Of a stretch of 64,000 nt of DNA, positions 43,437-55,833 are shown piece after piece. Source of the DNA: Primulina eburnea (taxonomy: Eukaryota; Streptophyta; Magnoliopsida; Lamiales; Gesneriaceae). A model generated the notes under the pieces. That model was not told the origin of the DNA, made no database searches, and saw only the letters and a list, made by a program, of their open reading frames with translations. The DNA is taken from positions 10,894,485 through 10,958,484 of the forward strand of contig NC_133102.1 in assembly GCF_022965805.1 (NCBI RefSeq), given 5' to 3'. Each line of letters begins with the position of its first letter. Position 1 is the stretch's first letter. A program made the translations under genes and the position numbers.

Positions 43437-44699
43437 ATGCCTCCGAGACGAGTACCAGAACAGGGAAGTACATCCAATCCTACAATGGATGTCACACCGA
43501 CTCCAATGGAAACGTTACTGAAACGATTTCAGTCATTTCATCCGCCAACCTTGAAAGGCACACAGAACGCTGTGGAGTGTGAGAGTTGGCTTGATGATAT
43601 AGAGATGTTGTTCGAATCCTTGGAGTATACAGATGAGAAGAGAGTGAAATTAATTGGATACCAGTTACACGACGTTGCCAAGGACTGGTGGATTACGAGG
43701 AAGAGAGCCATGGAGCATAGAGGTACGATTATTACCTGGAATATATTCAGAACTGAATTTTATCAACGATTCTTTCCGATGTCGTACCGGAAGGACAAGG
43801 GGGCGGAGTTTGCCAACCTCAAGCAAGGACAGATGAACATAGAGGAGTACGTGTCAAAGTTCTTCTCCTTGCTGAAATTTGCTCCACATGTGGCTGACAG
43901 TGAAGAAGCTACTGTTGACCAGTTCATCAATGGCTTGAACCCCGACATTTTCACATTGGTGAACACAGGGCGACCGAATAATTTTATTGATGCCCTGAAC
44001 AGAGCCAAGGGAGCATAAGCCGGTCTAATGAGAACAAAAAGGGGCTTCATTTGTGCCTCCAGCACCAAGACCACAGCAACCACCTCCCAGATTTGAGGGT
44101 GGCAGCAGTAGTGGAGGAAAGAAAGAATTTTTGAAAGCTAGGGGAAAGCAATTCAAGAAATCTGGCAGTAGTTCTTCCAGCTCCGGTGGGACCAGACAGA
44201 GCCAGAGTTACACTGGAGTTTATTGCAAGACTTGCGGAGGAAGACATGCTACTGAGCAATGTCAGGGAGTGACTGGTAGTTGCAATTTCTGTAAACAGCC
44301 GGGACACTTTGCTAAAGTGTGTCCACAGAAAGGTTTGCAGAGAACTCAGGGGTCCGAGTCATCGGGATCAGCAGAACAGACTGAGAGACGATCAGCTGTT
44401 GTTCATACATTTCAGCCAGCGCCAGCTCAGTCACAGCAGAGGCCCGGAGGAAGCCAGACAGTTGATCAGCCTCCGAGACAGCAGGCCAGAGTCTTCGCTT
44501 TGACAGAAGACCAGGCCCAGGAAGCACCAGATGACGTTGTGGCAGGTAACTGTTCTTTATGTGGTTATCCTGCTTACGTATTAATTGATACCGGTGCTTC
44601 ACACACATTTAATTCTGAACGATTTGCATTAAGTCATGCATTGCCTGTAGAGTCTTTAGCTACTGTAGTGTCTGTCTCGTCGCCTTTGGGGACGGGTTT
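43437..44699 (+). pseudogene. gag-pol: Chromo-1 gag and protease N-terminus
   Basis: ATG at 43437 (MPPRRVPEQGSTSNPTMD). The retrotransposon gag domain follows (ECESWLDDIEMLFESL; VAKDWW; FYQRFFP; NIEEYVSKF). A stop at 44016-44018 (in NRAKGA-stop) and a one-base shift near 44050 break it. The second frame has a Cys-rich pair, CKTCGGRHATEQC and the CCHC knuckle CNFCKQPGHFAKVC, and the protease motif [11 protein letters not shown]. The frame runs to 44699 and is continued after Chromo-2 at 52036 in the same phase. Confidence 0.88.
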
Positions 44700-46043
44700 T
44701 GTAGTGACCCGTTCCAGAATCACCTACTAATCAGAACTTAAGCATGCAATTAACTTAATAAAACTGAATCAGATAAACAGCGGAAAAAACAACATATACA
44801 GCCCGATCGAATCAGTAAGTACGAATACTAAAACAACCAAATCAAACTAAATCCCAAGAATAAAATACCAGCAACTACAGGTCAACCCCTGCTAGCTCCC
44901 TGTCCTCTCCCTCCTGGACCGTCCAACCTGAGACCTGCCCCATCGAATAGGGTGTCCAAAACAGAGATAAACCGAGGACGTGAGCATAAAACGCTCAGTA
45001 CCGAAAGAATGAGTATACAAGACTATGACATGCATGTATGCAAAATGTACTGGATACCAGGGTCTGGGTATAACGAAAAACTGCTCAGGCAAATGACGTC
45101 AAGGTATGTAGCACTCTGCGCCGTCGCACCAGGAGGTGGCTCCCATACCATAAACCTGTGGATATACCGGTATCCTGACCACCGTCGGCCAACGGGGTCC
45201 AACCATCCACAACAACCGAGGGCTGAGCACCCTCTGAACAGGCTATCTCAAAAGATAAACAGGCCCAACATGATTATGCAAATGCCGCATAATAAACCAT
45301 GCATCATATGTCAGATAATAATGCAACACATAAACATGCAACACATAGTAAAGCATACTCAACCAGGATATCTCGGATAGTACTTCCGTACCTCAAACCA
45401 GTAGATCCTAGTAATCAGCCCTAGAATCAAGCCTACAATCCAAGTGATACCATATCACTAAACCACATCTAAAAGCCTTAACTAGACTAATAGATACTTC
45501 CAAATCTCAAGGGAACCTAGAACCATACCTGCGTCCGCAGTCAGCCCACTGATGCCGCTAGCTCCCAACTAGAGCACAGCTCCGCTACAATGCCAGTAGC
45601 TCCCTGCTAGTGCCCGAACCTCGGGAAAAGCTAGAAACCCATCAGAAACGACTAAAACGCTCTGGAACTCTCGGAATTGGTAATTGAAAAGTGAAGCATC
45701 GCGCCTCTATTTATAGACGACGATCGGACGATCCGATCCACTTCGGAAGATCCGATCCTGTGCACTTCGGACGATCCGATCCACTTCGGACGTTCCGAAC
45801 TCTGCATGTCTTCCACGTGTCCAGCCACCTGTCTTCGGACGATCCGAACCTCTTCGGACGATCCGAACCCTGACACGGTCTACTGTTGACAAGACTCGGT
45901 CTGACACCGAACCGAACGGTCCATCCGAACCCACTTCGGACGATCCGAACCTCTTCGGACGGTCCGATCCTGGTTCGTTCCTTCCGAACTCGCAGAATAT
46001 AATTAATCCAATAATTACTCAATTTAGGCATCGGGATACTACA
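44700..46043 (-). repeat. 3' LTR of Chromo-2
   Basis: 1344 bp. TATA box (CTATAAATAG, minus) at 45707-45716. Upstream in transcription, 45720-45990 carries about nine TTCGGA(C/A)GATCCGA(A/T)-type inverted motifs and one ACGTGT core. Confidence 0.94.
45707..45716 (-). promoter_or_regulatory. TATA box of Chromo-2 LTR (also 51699-51708)
   Basis: CTATAAATAG on the minus strand, right beside the palindrome ladder. Confidence 0.6.
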
Positions 46044-46056
46044 TTCTCCCACTCTA
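46044..46056 (-). other. Polypurine tract of Chromo-2
   Basis: Minus strand AGAGTGGGAGAA directly before the LTR. Confidence 0.7.
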
Positions 46057-46184
46057 AAAAGGATTTCGTCCGCGAAATCGAGTCTGAAGAATAACAATTC
46101 TGAACAATCAATACATTCATCTCAAGAATGAATTACAAATTGAAAGCCCAACTGAAATTACAATCATAACTGAAAATGCTACAA

Positions 46185-47374
46185 CTAGAACAACTCAGGA
46201 TGCTCTGACCGCATGCGACTCTCTAGTTCCCAAGTAGCTTCTTCAGTACCTCGGCGCTGCCACTGCACTAAGACAAGAGGAATAGTCTTATTCCGCAGTA
46301 CCTTATCCTTCCGGTCTAAGATCGAAACCGGTCTTTCTACAAAAGACAAATCCGGATTCAACTGAACTTCTGTCGGATGCAAAACATGGGACTCATCCGC
46401 TACGTATCGTCTCAACAAGGACACATGAAACACATTGTGAACACTAGACAGATACGGTGGCAAGGCTAATCTGTAGGCCAAATCTCCCACACATTCCAAG
46501 ATCTCAAAAGGACCAATGAATCTCGGAGATAGCTTACCCTTGAGTCCAAATCTCAGAATCCTCCGAAAAGGTGATACCTTGAGAAACACTTTCTCGCCTG
46601 CATCAAAATGAAGAGGCCTGCGCTTGGTGTTCGCATAACTCGCTTGTCGATCCTGAGCAGTCTTAATCCGCTGCTTGATCACAAGAACTTTATCCTTGGC
46701 CTGCTGAATCAATTCTGGACCCTCGACCTGTCGTTCTCCGACTTCCTCCCAGAACAGAGGAGTACGACAACGTCGACCATACAACGCTTCAAACGGAGAC
46801 ATACCAATACTCCTATGAAAGCTGTTGTTGTATGCAAACTCTATCAGTGGCAAATGATCCTGCCAAGCTGGCCCGAAATCCATCACACAAGACCTCAACA
46901 TATCCTCAAGCGTACGAATAGTCCTCTCTGACTGTCCGTCAGTCTCTGGGTGATACGCAGTACTCAAACTCAAAGTAGTGCCCAAAGCTTGCTGAAAGCT
47001 ACCCCAAAATCTAGACGTAAATCGAGGATCTCTGTCACTAACGATACTCACAGGCACACCATGAAACCGTACAATCTCCTGAATGTACAACCGTGCCATC
47101 CGATCGAAAGTGAAATCTCTGTTATACGGAAGAAAATGGGCAGACTTGGTAAGCCGATCTACTACAACCCAGATAGCATCTCTATTCCCCACAGACATAG
47201 GCAAGTGAGTCACGAAGTCCATCGTGATATGCTCCCACTTCCACTCCGGAATAGGAAGATTCTGCAACAAACCTCCAGGTCGTCGATACTCTGCCTTTAC
47301 CTGCTGACAGACCAGGCACTTGGAGACATACTGATAAACATTGCGTTTCATACCTTTCCACCAAAATCGAGTCC
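46185..47374 (-). pseudogene. pol: Chromo-2 integrase with chromodomain-like tail
   Basis: Continues pol after a one-base shift near 47385. It contains the CLVCQQVKAEY half of the HHCC zinc region. The catalytic core has HITMDFVTHLP (D), SIVSDRDPRFTS (D) and DGQSERTIRTLEDML (E), then the YNNSFHRSIGMSPFEALYGR block. The C-terminal GPFEILECVGDLAYRLALPP block and the last 50 residues (LVQWQRRGTEEATWELE) resemble the chromodomain-like tail of plant chromoviruses, which steers integration. 388 residues from the first Met; all catalytic residues present. Confidence 0.88.
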
Positions 47375-49790
47375 TTAAATCTTATACATCTTGTTGCTCC
47401 CCGGATGAACACTCAACTTGCTACGATGAGCCTGGGACAAAATCTCCTCCCTCAAAGTGTCATCCTCCGGTACAATAACACGACCAGATAAGCACAAAAG
47501 ACCCTGAGACTGATAGTGGAAACCAGAAGTATTATCTCCATCAGCCAACCGAGCTAATTTCTGAACCTTAGAATCAGACATCTGAGCATCTCTAATCCGA
47601 GAGTACAACACTGGTTCAGACAAAATAGTAGCCACACGGATACTCTCTGATCCCTTCCGATGCTTATAATTGAATCCCATCGAACAGAAATCCTGAATAA
47701 TCCCAGATACAGCACAAGTCTGAAGAGCAGACAATCTCACCTTGCGACTAAGAGCATCAGCCGTGAGATTCGCAGATCCTGGATGATACTTGATCTCACA
47801 ATCATAATCCTTGAGTAGATCCATCCAGCGACGCTGACGCATGTTCAACTCTGCCTGAGTGAACAGATACTTCAAACTCTTATGATCGGTGAAAATCTCA
47901 AATCGCTCACCATACAGATAATGGCGCCAGATTTTCAAAGCAAAAACGATCGCTGCTAATTCCAGATCATGAACAGGATAGTTCTCCTCATGAGGCTTCA
48001 ACTGCCTCGACGCATAAGCAATCACATGCTCATTCTGCATCAAAACACACCCTAGACCCTGCAAAGAGGCGTCGGTGTAAACACTAAAACCACCAGATCC
48101 AGCCGGTAAGGCCAAAACAGGCGCAGATGTCAACCGTCTGCGAAGCTCCAAGAAACTCTCTTCGCACTCTGATGTCCACTCAAATGAAACATCTTTCCGA
48201 GTGAGCTGAGTAAGTGGCTTAGCAATCTGAGAGAAGTTGACAATGAAGCGGCGATAATACCCAGCCAATCCCAGAAAACTGCGGATCTCGGCTACTGTCG
48301 TCGGACGCGACCAGTTCAATACCGCCTCCACCTTGCTCGGGTCAACTGAAACTCCCTCGCTAGAAATAACATGACCAAGGAATACAACCCTGTCAATCCA
48401 AAACTCGCATTTACTCAACTTCGCATAAAGCTGATTCTCGCGAAGTATCTGTAAAATAATTCTCAAGTGTTGTACGTGTTCTCGCTGATCACGCGAATAG
48501 ATTAAGATATCATCTATGAACACCACAACAAATTTATCCAAGAAGTCTCGAAATACCCGATTCATCAGATCCATAAAAACTGCTGGTGCATTCGTCACCC
48601 CAAAAGGCATAACCAGAAACTCATAATGCCCATACCGGGTCCTGAATGCAGTCTTTGATATATCTCCCTGATGAACTCGAAGTTGATGATAACCAGACCT
48701 TAAATCGATCTTGGAATACACAGAGGTACCTTGCAGTTGATCAAATAAATCATCAATCCGTGGCAACGGATACTTATTCTTTATCGTAGCACGATTCAAC
48801 TGCCGATAATCTATGCAGAGCCGCATAGAACCATCCTTCTTTTTGACAAAAAGAACTGGTGCTCCCCACGGGGACACACTGGGTCGAATATACCCCTTGT
48901 CAAGAAGATCCTGCAACTGCTGTTTCAATTCTTGCATCTCTGATGGAGCTAAACGATAAGGAGCTCTGGAGATTGGTGCCGTGCCTGGCACTAAATCAAT
49001 GCTGAAATCCACTTCCCGAACTGGAGGAAAACCAGGAATCTCCTCGGGAAAAACATCCGGAAAATCGCAAACCACTGGAATGTCACTGACCCCGACACTG
49101 TCTGCGGACGAATCAATAGCATAGATAAGGTAGCCTTCCCCGCCCGACTCTAAGGCACGACAGGCTTTCAGAGCAGAAACCACAGGCATCGGGGGTCGCG
49201 CTCCCTCTCCATAGAAAAACCAACTGTCGCCCTCCACTGGACGAAACTGCACGAACTTCTGGTAACAGTCCACAGTAGCTCTATACACAGTCAGCACATC
49301 TATTCCCAGAATGCAATCAAAATCCTCCATCGCAAGAATCATCAAATTAGCAGTTAAGATATTACCCTCAAACTCTAGAGGACAACCCATCACTAGACGT
49401 TTAGCTAACACCGAATGACCCATCGGTGTGGAAACAGATACCACAATGTCCAAAGAAGTGAAAGGTAAAGCATGACGCTTAGCAAACCTCGCAGATATAA
49501 ATGAATGCGATGCACCAGTATCAATGAGAACGTAAGCAGGTAATCCACATAAATTACAAATACCTGCAATAACCCTCTCGTTCTCCTCAGCAGCCTGATC
49601 CTGGTTAAGAGCAAAGACCTGCCCTTGAGTACGCGGTCGGAGGTTAGAGCCCTGAGTAGACTGTCCCTGCTGTGGCCTCTGATGAACTGAAGCCTGAGAA
49701 CCAGATCCTGATCCTCCACCCATCTGTGGACAATCTCTCTTCATGTGGCCCATCTCACCGCACCTGAACAAGCACCCGCAACTCTGCGAC
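47375..49790 (-). pseudogene. pol: Chromo-2 zinc knuckle, protease, RT and RNase H
   Basis: One open frame of about 800 codons. CCHC knuckle [15 protein letters not shown], then protease [11 protein letters not shown] (about 100-110 of the open frame), the RT fingers [20 protein letters not shown], the catalytic [11 protein letters not shown] (about 435-444), and RNase [12 protein letters not shown] with ADALSRK at the end. The Leu-rich link [14 protein letters not shown] leads to the integrase zinc region, but a one-base shift there ends the frame at 47375. All PR, RT and RH catalytic residues are present. Coding starts upstream in gag; the N-terminal end here is set by the frame change near 49785. 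Confidence 0.9.
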
Positions 49791-50609
49791 AACGCTCTGT
49801 CGGATGGTCCTTCCCGCAATGCTGACACGGGCCCTTCTTCTTCCCAAAATGGTGAACTCCTCCAGATCCAGAGGAAGAAGAAGTAGATCCAGCCTTCTTA
49901 AATGATTGGGCACGGGGACCCAAAGAACTAGTAGGACGAGCAGACTGCATGGCTCGACCCCTCAGCAAACTGCCCTCTGCCTGGCGACAACGGTTCACAA
50001 GGCCCTCATACGACGTCGGATCATCACAGACCACGACCCGATCATAAATCTCCTGATTGAGGCCCTGAATAAAATGATTATACTTGGCCACCGCATTGTC
50101 ACTGACGTGCGAACATATGGGAGCAACTCAAAGAACTTCTGCTGATACTCATCAACAGACAAACTCCCCTGCTTCAGATTGATCAACTCAATCGCCTTGG
50201 TCTGCAGAAGAGCTGGCGGAAAGTAAAGCAGCATGAAAGCAGCTCGGAAATCGGCCCAAAGAACTCGGCCCTGACGCTGAACTATCGGTGCAGAGGTAGA
50301 CCTCCACCACTTACGTGCACCGCCCTCCAGCAAGAAATCAAGGGTATCCATCTGCTGCTCCGCCGAGCACTGGAAAGACTTGAAACAGCTCTCCATCCTC
50401 TCAAGCCAGTTCTCCGCAACATCCGGAGTCTCGCCGCCCGAAAGAGGTTTCGGCCCCATCTGCAAGAACCTATGCATACTGAAACTCCGAGGCTCATCTC
50501 GTCGGTGTGGACGACGTTCCCGATGCTCTCGACGACGCTCCCGATCGTCGCGGTCTCCCCAGCGTCCCACGCTGCCATGACTACTAGCATCGTCGTCAAA
50601 ACCAGACAT
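49741..50609 (-). pseudogene. gag: Chromo-2 gag
   Basis: ATG at 50609 (MSGFDDDASSHGSVGRWGD), Arg/Asp/Glu-rich start, then the gag core (MHRFLQMGPKPLSGGETP; WLERMESCFKSF; GGARKWW; FFELLPYV). A one-base shift near 50110 moves to a second frame with AKYNHFIQGLNQEIYD, a Ser-rich linker and [14 protein letters not shown] further shift near 49785 leads to the CCHC knuckle in the pol frame. Single-base losses in an otherwise young copy. Confidence 0.88.
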
Positions 50610-50671
50610 CTCTACAAAAAGTCACCAGAGATTAGACCCAAAAGAACAGTTCTAAATCCCAAAATCTTAAT

Positions 50672-50687
50672 GCATGCTCTGATACCA
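50672..50687 (-). other. Primer binding site of Chromo-2
   Basis: Minus strand TGGTATCAGAGCATGC, four bases from the LTR; the same site is used by Mini-1 and Mini-2. Confidence 0.88.
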
Positions 50688-50691
50688 TAAA

Positions 50692-52035
50692 TGTAGTGAC
50701 CCGTTCCAGAATCACCTACTAATCAGAACTTAAGCATGCAATTAACTTAATAAAACTGAATCAGATAAACAGCGGAAAAAACAACATATACAGCCCGATC
50801 GAATCAGTAAGTACGAATACTAAAACAACCAAATCAAACTAAATCCCAAGAATAAAATACCAGCAACTACAGGTCAACCCCTGCTAGCTCCCTGTCCTCT
50901 CCCTCCTGGACCGTCCAACCTGAGACCTGCCCCATCGAATAGGGTGTCCAAAACAGAGATAAACCGAGGACGTGAGCATAAAACGCTCAGTACCGAAAGA
51001 ATGAGTATACAAGACTATGACATGCATGTATGCAAAATGTACTGGATACCAGGGTCTGGGTATAACGAAAAACTGCTCAGGCAAATGACGTCAAGGTATG
51101 TAGCACTCTGCGCCGTCGCACCAGGAGGTGGCTCCCATACCATAAACCTGTGGATATACCGGTATCCTGACCACCGTCGGCCAACGGGGTCCAACCATCC
51201 ACAACAACCGAGGGCTGAGCACCCTCTGAACAGGCTATCTCAAAAGATAAACAGGCCCAACATGATTATGCAAATGCCGCATAATAAACCATGCATCATA
51301 TGTCAGATAATAATGCAACACATAAACATGCAACACATAGTAAAGCATACTCAACCAGGATATCTCGGATAGTACTTCCGTACCTCAAACCAGTAGATCC
51401 TAGTAATCAGCCCTAGAATCAAGCCTACAATCCAAGTGATACCATATCACTAAACCACATCTAAAAGCCTTAACTAGACTAATAGATACTTCCAAATCTC
51501 AAGGGAACCTAGAACCATACCTGCGTCCGCAGTCAGCCCACTGATGCCGCTAGCTCCCAACTAGAGCACAGCTCCGCTACAAAGCCAGTAGCTCCCTGCT
51601 AGTGCCCGAACCTCGGGAAAATCTAGAAACCCATCAGAAACGACTAAAACGCTCTGGAACTCTCGGAATTGGTAATTGAAAAGTGAAGCCTCGCGCCTCT
51701 ATTTATAGACGACGATCGGACGATCCGATCCACTTCGGAAGATCCGATCCTGTGCACTTCGGACGATCCGATCCACTTCGGACGTTCCGAACTCTGCATG
51801 TCTTCCACGTGTCCAGCCACCTGTCTTCGGACGATCCGAACCTCTTCGGACGATCCGAACCCTGACACGGTCTACTGTTGACAAGACTCGGTCTGACACC
51901 GAACCGAACGGTCCATCCGAACCCACTTCGGACGATCCGAACCTCTTCGGACGGTCCGATCCTGGTTCGTTCCTTCCGAACTCGCAGAATATAATTAATC
52001 CAATAATTACTCAATTTAGGCATCGGGATACTACA
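50692..52035 (-). repeat. 5' LTR of Chromo-2
   Basis: 1344 bp, near-identical to 44700-46043. Differences seen near 51583 (AAAGCC/AATGCC), 51621 (AAATCT/AAAGCT) and 51690 (GCCTCG/GCATCG). Confidence 0.94.
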
Positions 52036-55000
52036 GGTTTGATATCCGTGAATTCGGTTAAGCATTGTATGCTTCAGTATGACGGGCATAAGATTGAGTT
52101 AGATTGCATCGTACTTGGGTTGTCTGACTTTGACTGTATTATCGGTATTGATATGCTAACCAAGTACAGAGCGACAGTTGATTGTTTCAACAAGATAGTG
52201 AGATTCAGACCAGATATGGCTGAAGAGTGGAAATTTTACGGTAAGGGTTCTAAATCGAGAATTCCTTTAATATTCGTACTATCTATGACTCGATTGTTAC
52301 AGAAAGGAGCAGGAGGGTTCCTTGTATATTCAGTAGATTTACTGAAGTCGAGTCCAGCATTGGCAGATCTGCCAGTGGTACGTGAGTTTGCTGATGTCTT
52401 CCCAGATGAGATCCCGGGATTACCTCCAGTTAGAGAGATAGACTTCAGCATTGAACTGATGCCAGGTACAGTACCGATTTCTAGAGCTCCGTACAGAATG
52501 GCACCAGTTGAATTGAAAGAATTGAAGGATCAGTTGGAAGATTTACTGGCCAAGGGGTACATCAGACCGAGTGTGTCTCCTTGGGGTGCTCCAGTACTAT
52601 TCGTAAGAAAGAAAGATGGTTCGATGAGACTCTGCATCGACTATCGGCAACTGAACAATGCAACGGTAAAGAATAAATATCATTTGCCTCGCATAGATGA
52701 CTTATTCGATCAGTTGCTAGGTTCTTCAGTATATTCCAAGATCGATTTGAGATCGGGATATCATCAGCTGAGAGTCAGAGATTCTTATATCTCAAAGACA
52801 GCATTTAGAACCAGGTATGGACACTATGAATTTATTGTCATGCCGTTTGGTCTGACGAATGCTCCAGCTGTATTCATGGGATTGATGAACCGTATCTTCC
52901 AGAAATATCTCGATGATTTTGTGATTATTTTCATCGATGATAATTTGATTTATTCAAAGAATATGAGTAAGCATGCTGAGCATCTAAGAACTTTGTTGCG
53001 AATTCTAAGGACTGAGAAGTTATATGCTAAACTGTCGAAATGTGAGTTTTGGCTAAGACAGGTAGTATTTCTGGGTCATATTATATCCGGAGATGGGATA
53101 TCAGTGGATCCCAGTAAAGTGGAAGCTGTGATTTCTTGGCCAAGACCGACATCAGTACCTGAAATTCGCAGTTTCATGGGTTTAGCAGGATACTACCGTC
53201 GTTTCATTAAAGATTTCTCGAGTATAGCTAAACCAATTACTCATCTGACTCAGAAGAATGCTCCATTTGTTTGGTCTGAAGAATGTGAGACCAGTTTTCT
53301 GGAGTTGAAGAAGAGGTTGACCAGTGCACCGGTGTTGACTATTCCATCCGGTACTGGTGATTTTGTGGTTTATTCCGACGCTTCTCACAGAGGGTTGGGA
53401 TGTGTGCTGATGCAACGAGGGCATGTTATCGCTTATGCCTCAAGACAGCTTAAAGCACATGAGACTCGTTATCCAATTCATAATCTAGAATTGACAGCCA
53501 TTGTCTTTGCATTAAAGATATGGCGACACTATCTTTATGGTGAAAAGTTTGAGATATATTCTGATCATAAGTGTTTGAAATATCTGTTTTCACAATCTGA
53601 ATTGAATATGAGGCAACGAAGATGGCTTGATTTGCTTAAAGATTTTGATTGTGAAATTAAATACTATCCAGGAAAGTCTAATGCAGCAGCTGATGCACTG
53701 AGTCGAAAGGTATGTTCTTTATCCTTATCGACGATTGGTGTTTCAAATTTGATAGAAGACTGCTGTCTGGATTAGAATTTGAAACAGATTATAGACCGTT
53801 GAGACTTTATACGGTGCAAGTAGAACCAGAACTGATTATGAGAATTAAGGCAGCTCAGAAAGTTGATCAGAATGTACAGAAATCAGTATCGATGGTTAGA
53901 GCAGTACATCGATCAGAGTATCAGGTACGTGATAACGTCTTGTATGTGAATAATCGTCTGGTGGTGCCGAATTTTTCAGATTTGAGACGACCGATATTGT
54001 CAGAAACGCACAACAGTCGATTTAGTATTCATCCTGGTGGCAGAAAGATGTATAACGATTTGAAAAGACAGTTTTGGTGGAAGCAAATGAAGGCTGATAT
54101 TGCCGAATTTGTTTCCAAATGTCTGAATTGCCAGCAGGTGAAGGCAGAAAGAAAGAAACCAGGAGGTTTATTACAGAGTTTGTCCATTCCTGAATGGAAA
54201 TGGGATCATATTTCCATGGATTTTGTGACACAGTTGCCACGCTCCTCCAAAGGTTGTGATGCGATTTGGGTCGTGATTGACAGATGGACCAAATCCGCAT
54301 GTTTTATTCCGTACACGATGACGTACAGATTTGACCAGATGGCAGAGATCTATGTCAGAGAAGTGGTCAGATTGCATGGAGTGCCGAAGTCAATTGTATC
54401 AGATCGTGATCCTCGATTTACTTCGCACTTCTGGCAGAGTTTGCAGCAGGCTCTCGGTACGAAGTTACATCTGAGTACCGCATATCATCCACAGACCGAT
54501 GGACAGTCAGAGCGGACTATCCAGACATTGGAAGATATGCTGAGAGTTGTAGTGCTAGATTTTGGCACTAATTGGCAAGATGCATTGCCTCTTTGTGAAT
54601 TTTCGTACAACAACAGCTATCAGACGAGTATTGAGATGGCACCATTTGAAGCGTTGTACGGAAAGAAGTGCAGATCCCCTCTTTATTGGGATGATATCTC
54701 TGAAGTTCCTGAGATTGGACCTGACATGATCAGAGATACGACGGAAAAAATGAAGCTAATTCGGAAGAAAATGAAGGCAGCACAAGACAGACATGCCAAA
54801 TATGCCAATGTTCGACGTAGACCGTTGGTATTTGAGGTAGGAGACCGAGTTTCCTTAAAGATTTCACCTTTCAGAGGAGTTGTCAGATTTGGCAAGAAAG
54901 AGAATCTGTCTCCACGATACATTGGGCCTTATGAGATTCTCGAGAAGATAGGAGATCGTGCCTATCGACTCGCTTTACCGCCTTCATTATCTGGAATACA

Positions 55001-55117
55001 TGATGTCTTTCATGTATCGATGCTGCGGAAATATCTCCCTGATGATTCTCACGTAATTCAGCCAGACGAGACCGAGCTGGATGATACATTGAGTTATGTC
55101 GAGAAACCGATCCGGAT
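52036..55117 (+). pseudogene. pol: Chromo-1 protease end, RT, RNase H, integrase
   Basis: Resumes the protease ([10 protein letters not shown]) after Chromo-2. RT has [20 protein letters not shown] and [11 protein letters not shown], with Asn where the family has Ile after the catalytic FIDD. RNase H has [11 protein letters not shown] and ADALSRK. The frame ends at 53775 by a one-base shift; the integrase continues from about 53770 with CLNCQQVK, HISMDFVTQLP, SIVSDRDPRFTS and DGQSERTIQTLED (the full DDE triad), YNNSYQTSIEMAPFEALYG and GPYEILEKIGDRAYRLALPP. It is cut before any chromodomain by the Chromo-3 LTR at 55118. Confidence 0.9.
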
Positions 55118-55833
55118 TGTAGTGCCCAAATTTAATACATGTATAAACCCATGCATTTATTTAATTATTAAATCATTTAAATTAATTTTAAATGAGTTTT
55201 AACGATGCATGATTTATTTAAATGTATTATTTTAAATTATTTATGTTTATGCGATGCACGTTAAAACGTTTTCCAAGTTTCATGTTTCAGGCGATTATTC
55301 GAGGCGGGATCAAGGAAATGGCCGGTGACGATTTTGGCAAATTAAAATGGGGTATTTTATTTTTGAGTTGAGAATGGGGCGTTTTAAATAATTTATTAAG
55401 TTGTTAGTATTTTTTTTTAAAACCTTAATTATGTATTGAGTGATTTAAGAGTTTAAAACTTTTAAAATTAATGTGTACTTATTTTTAATTAAGGATTTTG
55501 TTAAAGTTAATGGTAAGTTAGGATTTTAATTAGTGGTTATTATGTTGTTAAGCAATTTTCATTCCCTAAACTACCCAAACACACGCACACACACACACTC
55601 TACACACACTAGAAACGTAAAACACACACACACTTTTATTTTTTTCAGATTTTAAAAAGAACCTAGGGTTATTTCTAGAGAGCAGCCGCCCCCTCCCTCT
55701 CCATCTTCTAGCAAATTTTCGAGAGTTTTATTGCAAGATAGTCGAGCCACAAGTCGTCCCGGATCAACCTCGCTTCTTTCCCGCGTCGGTGTCGCCGTTA
55801 CGGTACTTTTAAATATCAAAAAGGCACGTATAG

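Larger units (their letters stand above)
44700..52035 (-). mobile_element. Chromo-2: young, nearly complete gypsy chromovirus
   Basis: 7336 bp with 1344-bp LTRs (44700-46043, 50692-52035) and the duplication GGTTT (44695-44699, 52036-52040). The LTRs differ at about three positions by eye, so the insertion is recent. It encodes gag, PR, RT, RNase H and integrase with a chromodomain-like end, in that order on the minus strand, but with three one-base shifts. Its LTR ends, PBS region and gag start resemble Mini-1 and Mini-2, so it belongs to the family that could mobilise them. Confidence 0.95.
41413..55117 (+). mobile_element. Chromo-1: gypsy element, host of two later insertions
   Basis: 5' LTR (41413-43175), PBS, gag and protease start (43437-44699), the Chromo-2 insertion (44700-52035), rest of protease, RT, RNase H and integrase (52036-55117), cut by the Chromo-3 LTR at 55118. 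The order PR-RT-RH-INT is that of gypsy. The 3' LTR must be right of the window. Confidence 0.92.

Noticed and set aside
45691..45934. Short ORFs with repeated Arg/Ser/Asp motifs in Chromo-2 LTRs (again at 51683-51926)
   Set aside because: Translation of the TTCGGACGATCC ladder in several frames.
45720..45990. Regularly spaced short repeats resembling a CRISPR array
   Set aside because: Inside an LTR of a plant element, spacing irregular, repeats palindromic and too short, no cas genes.
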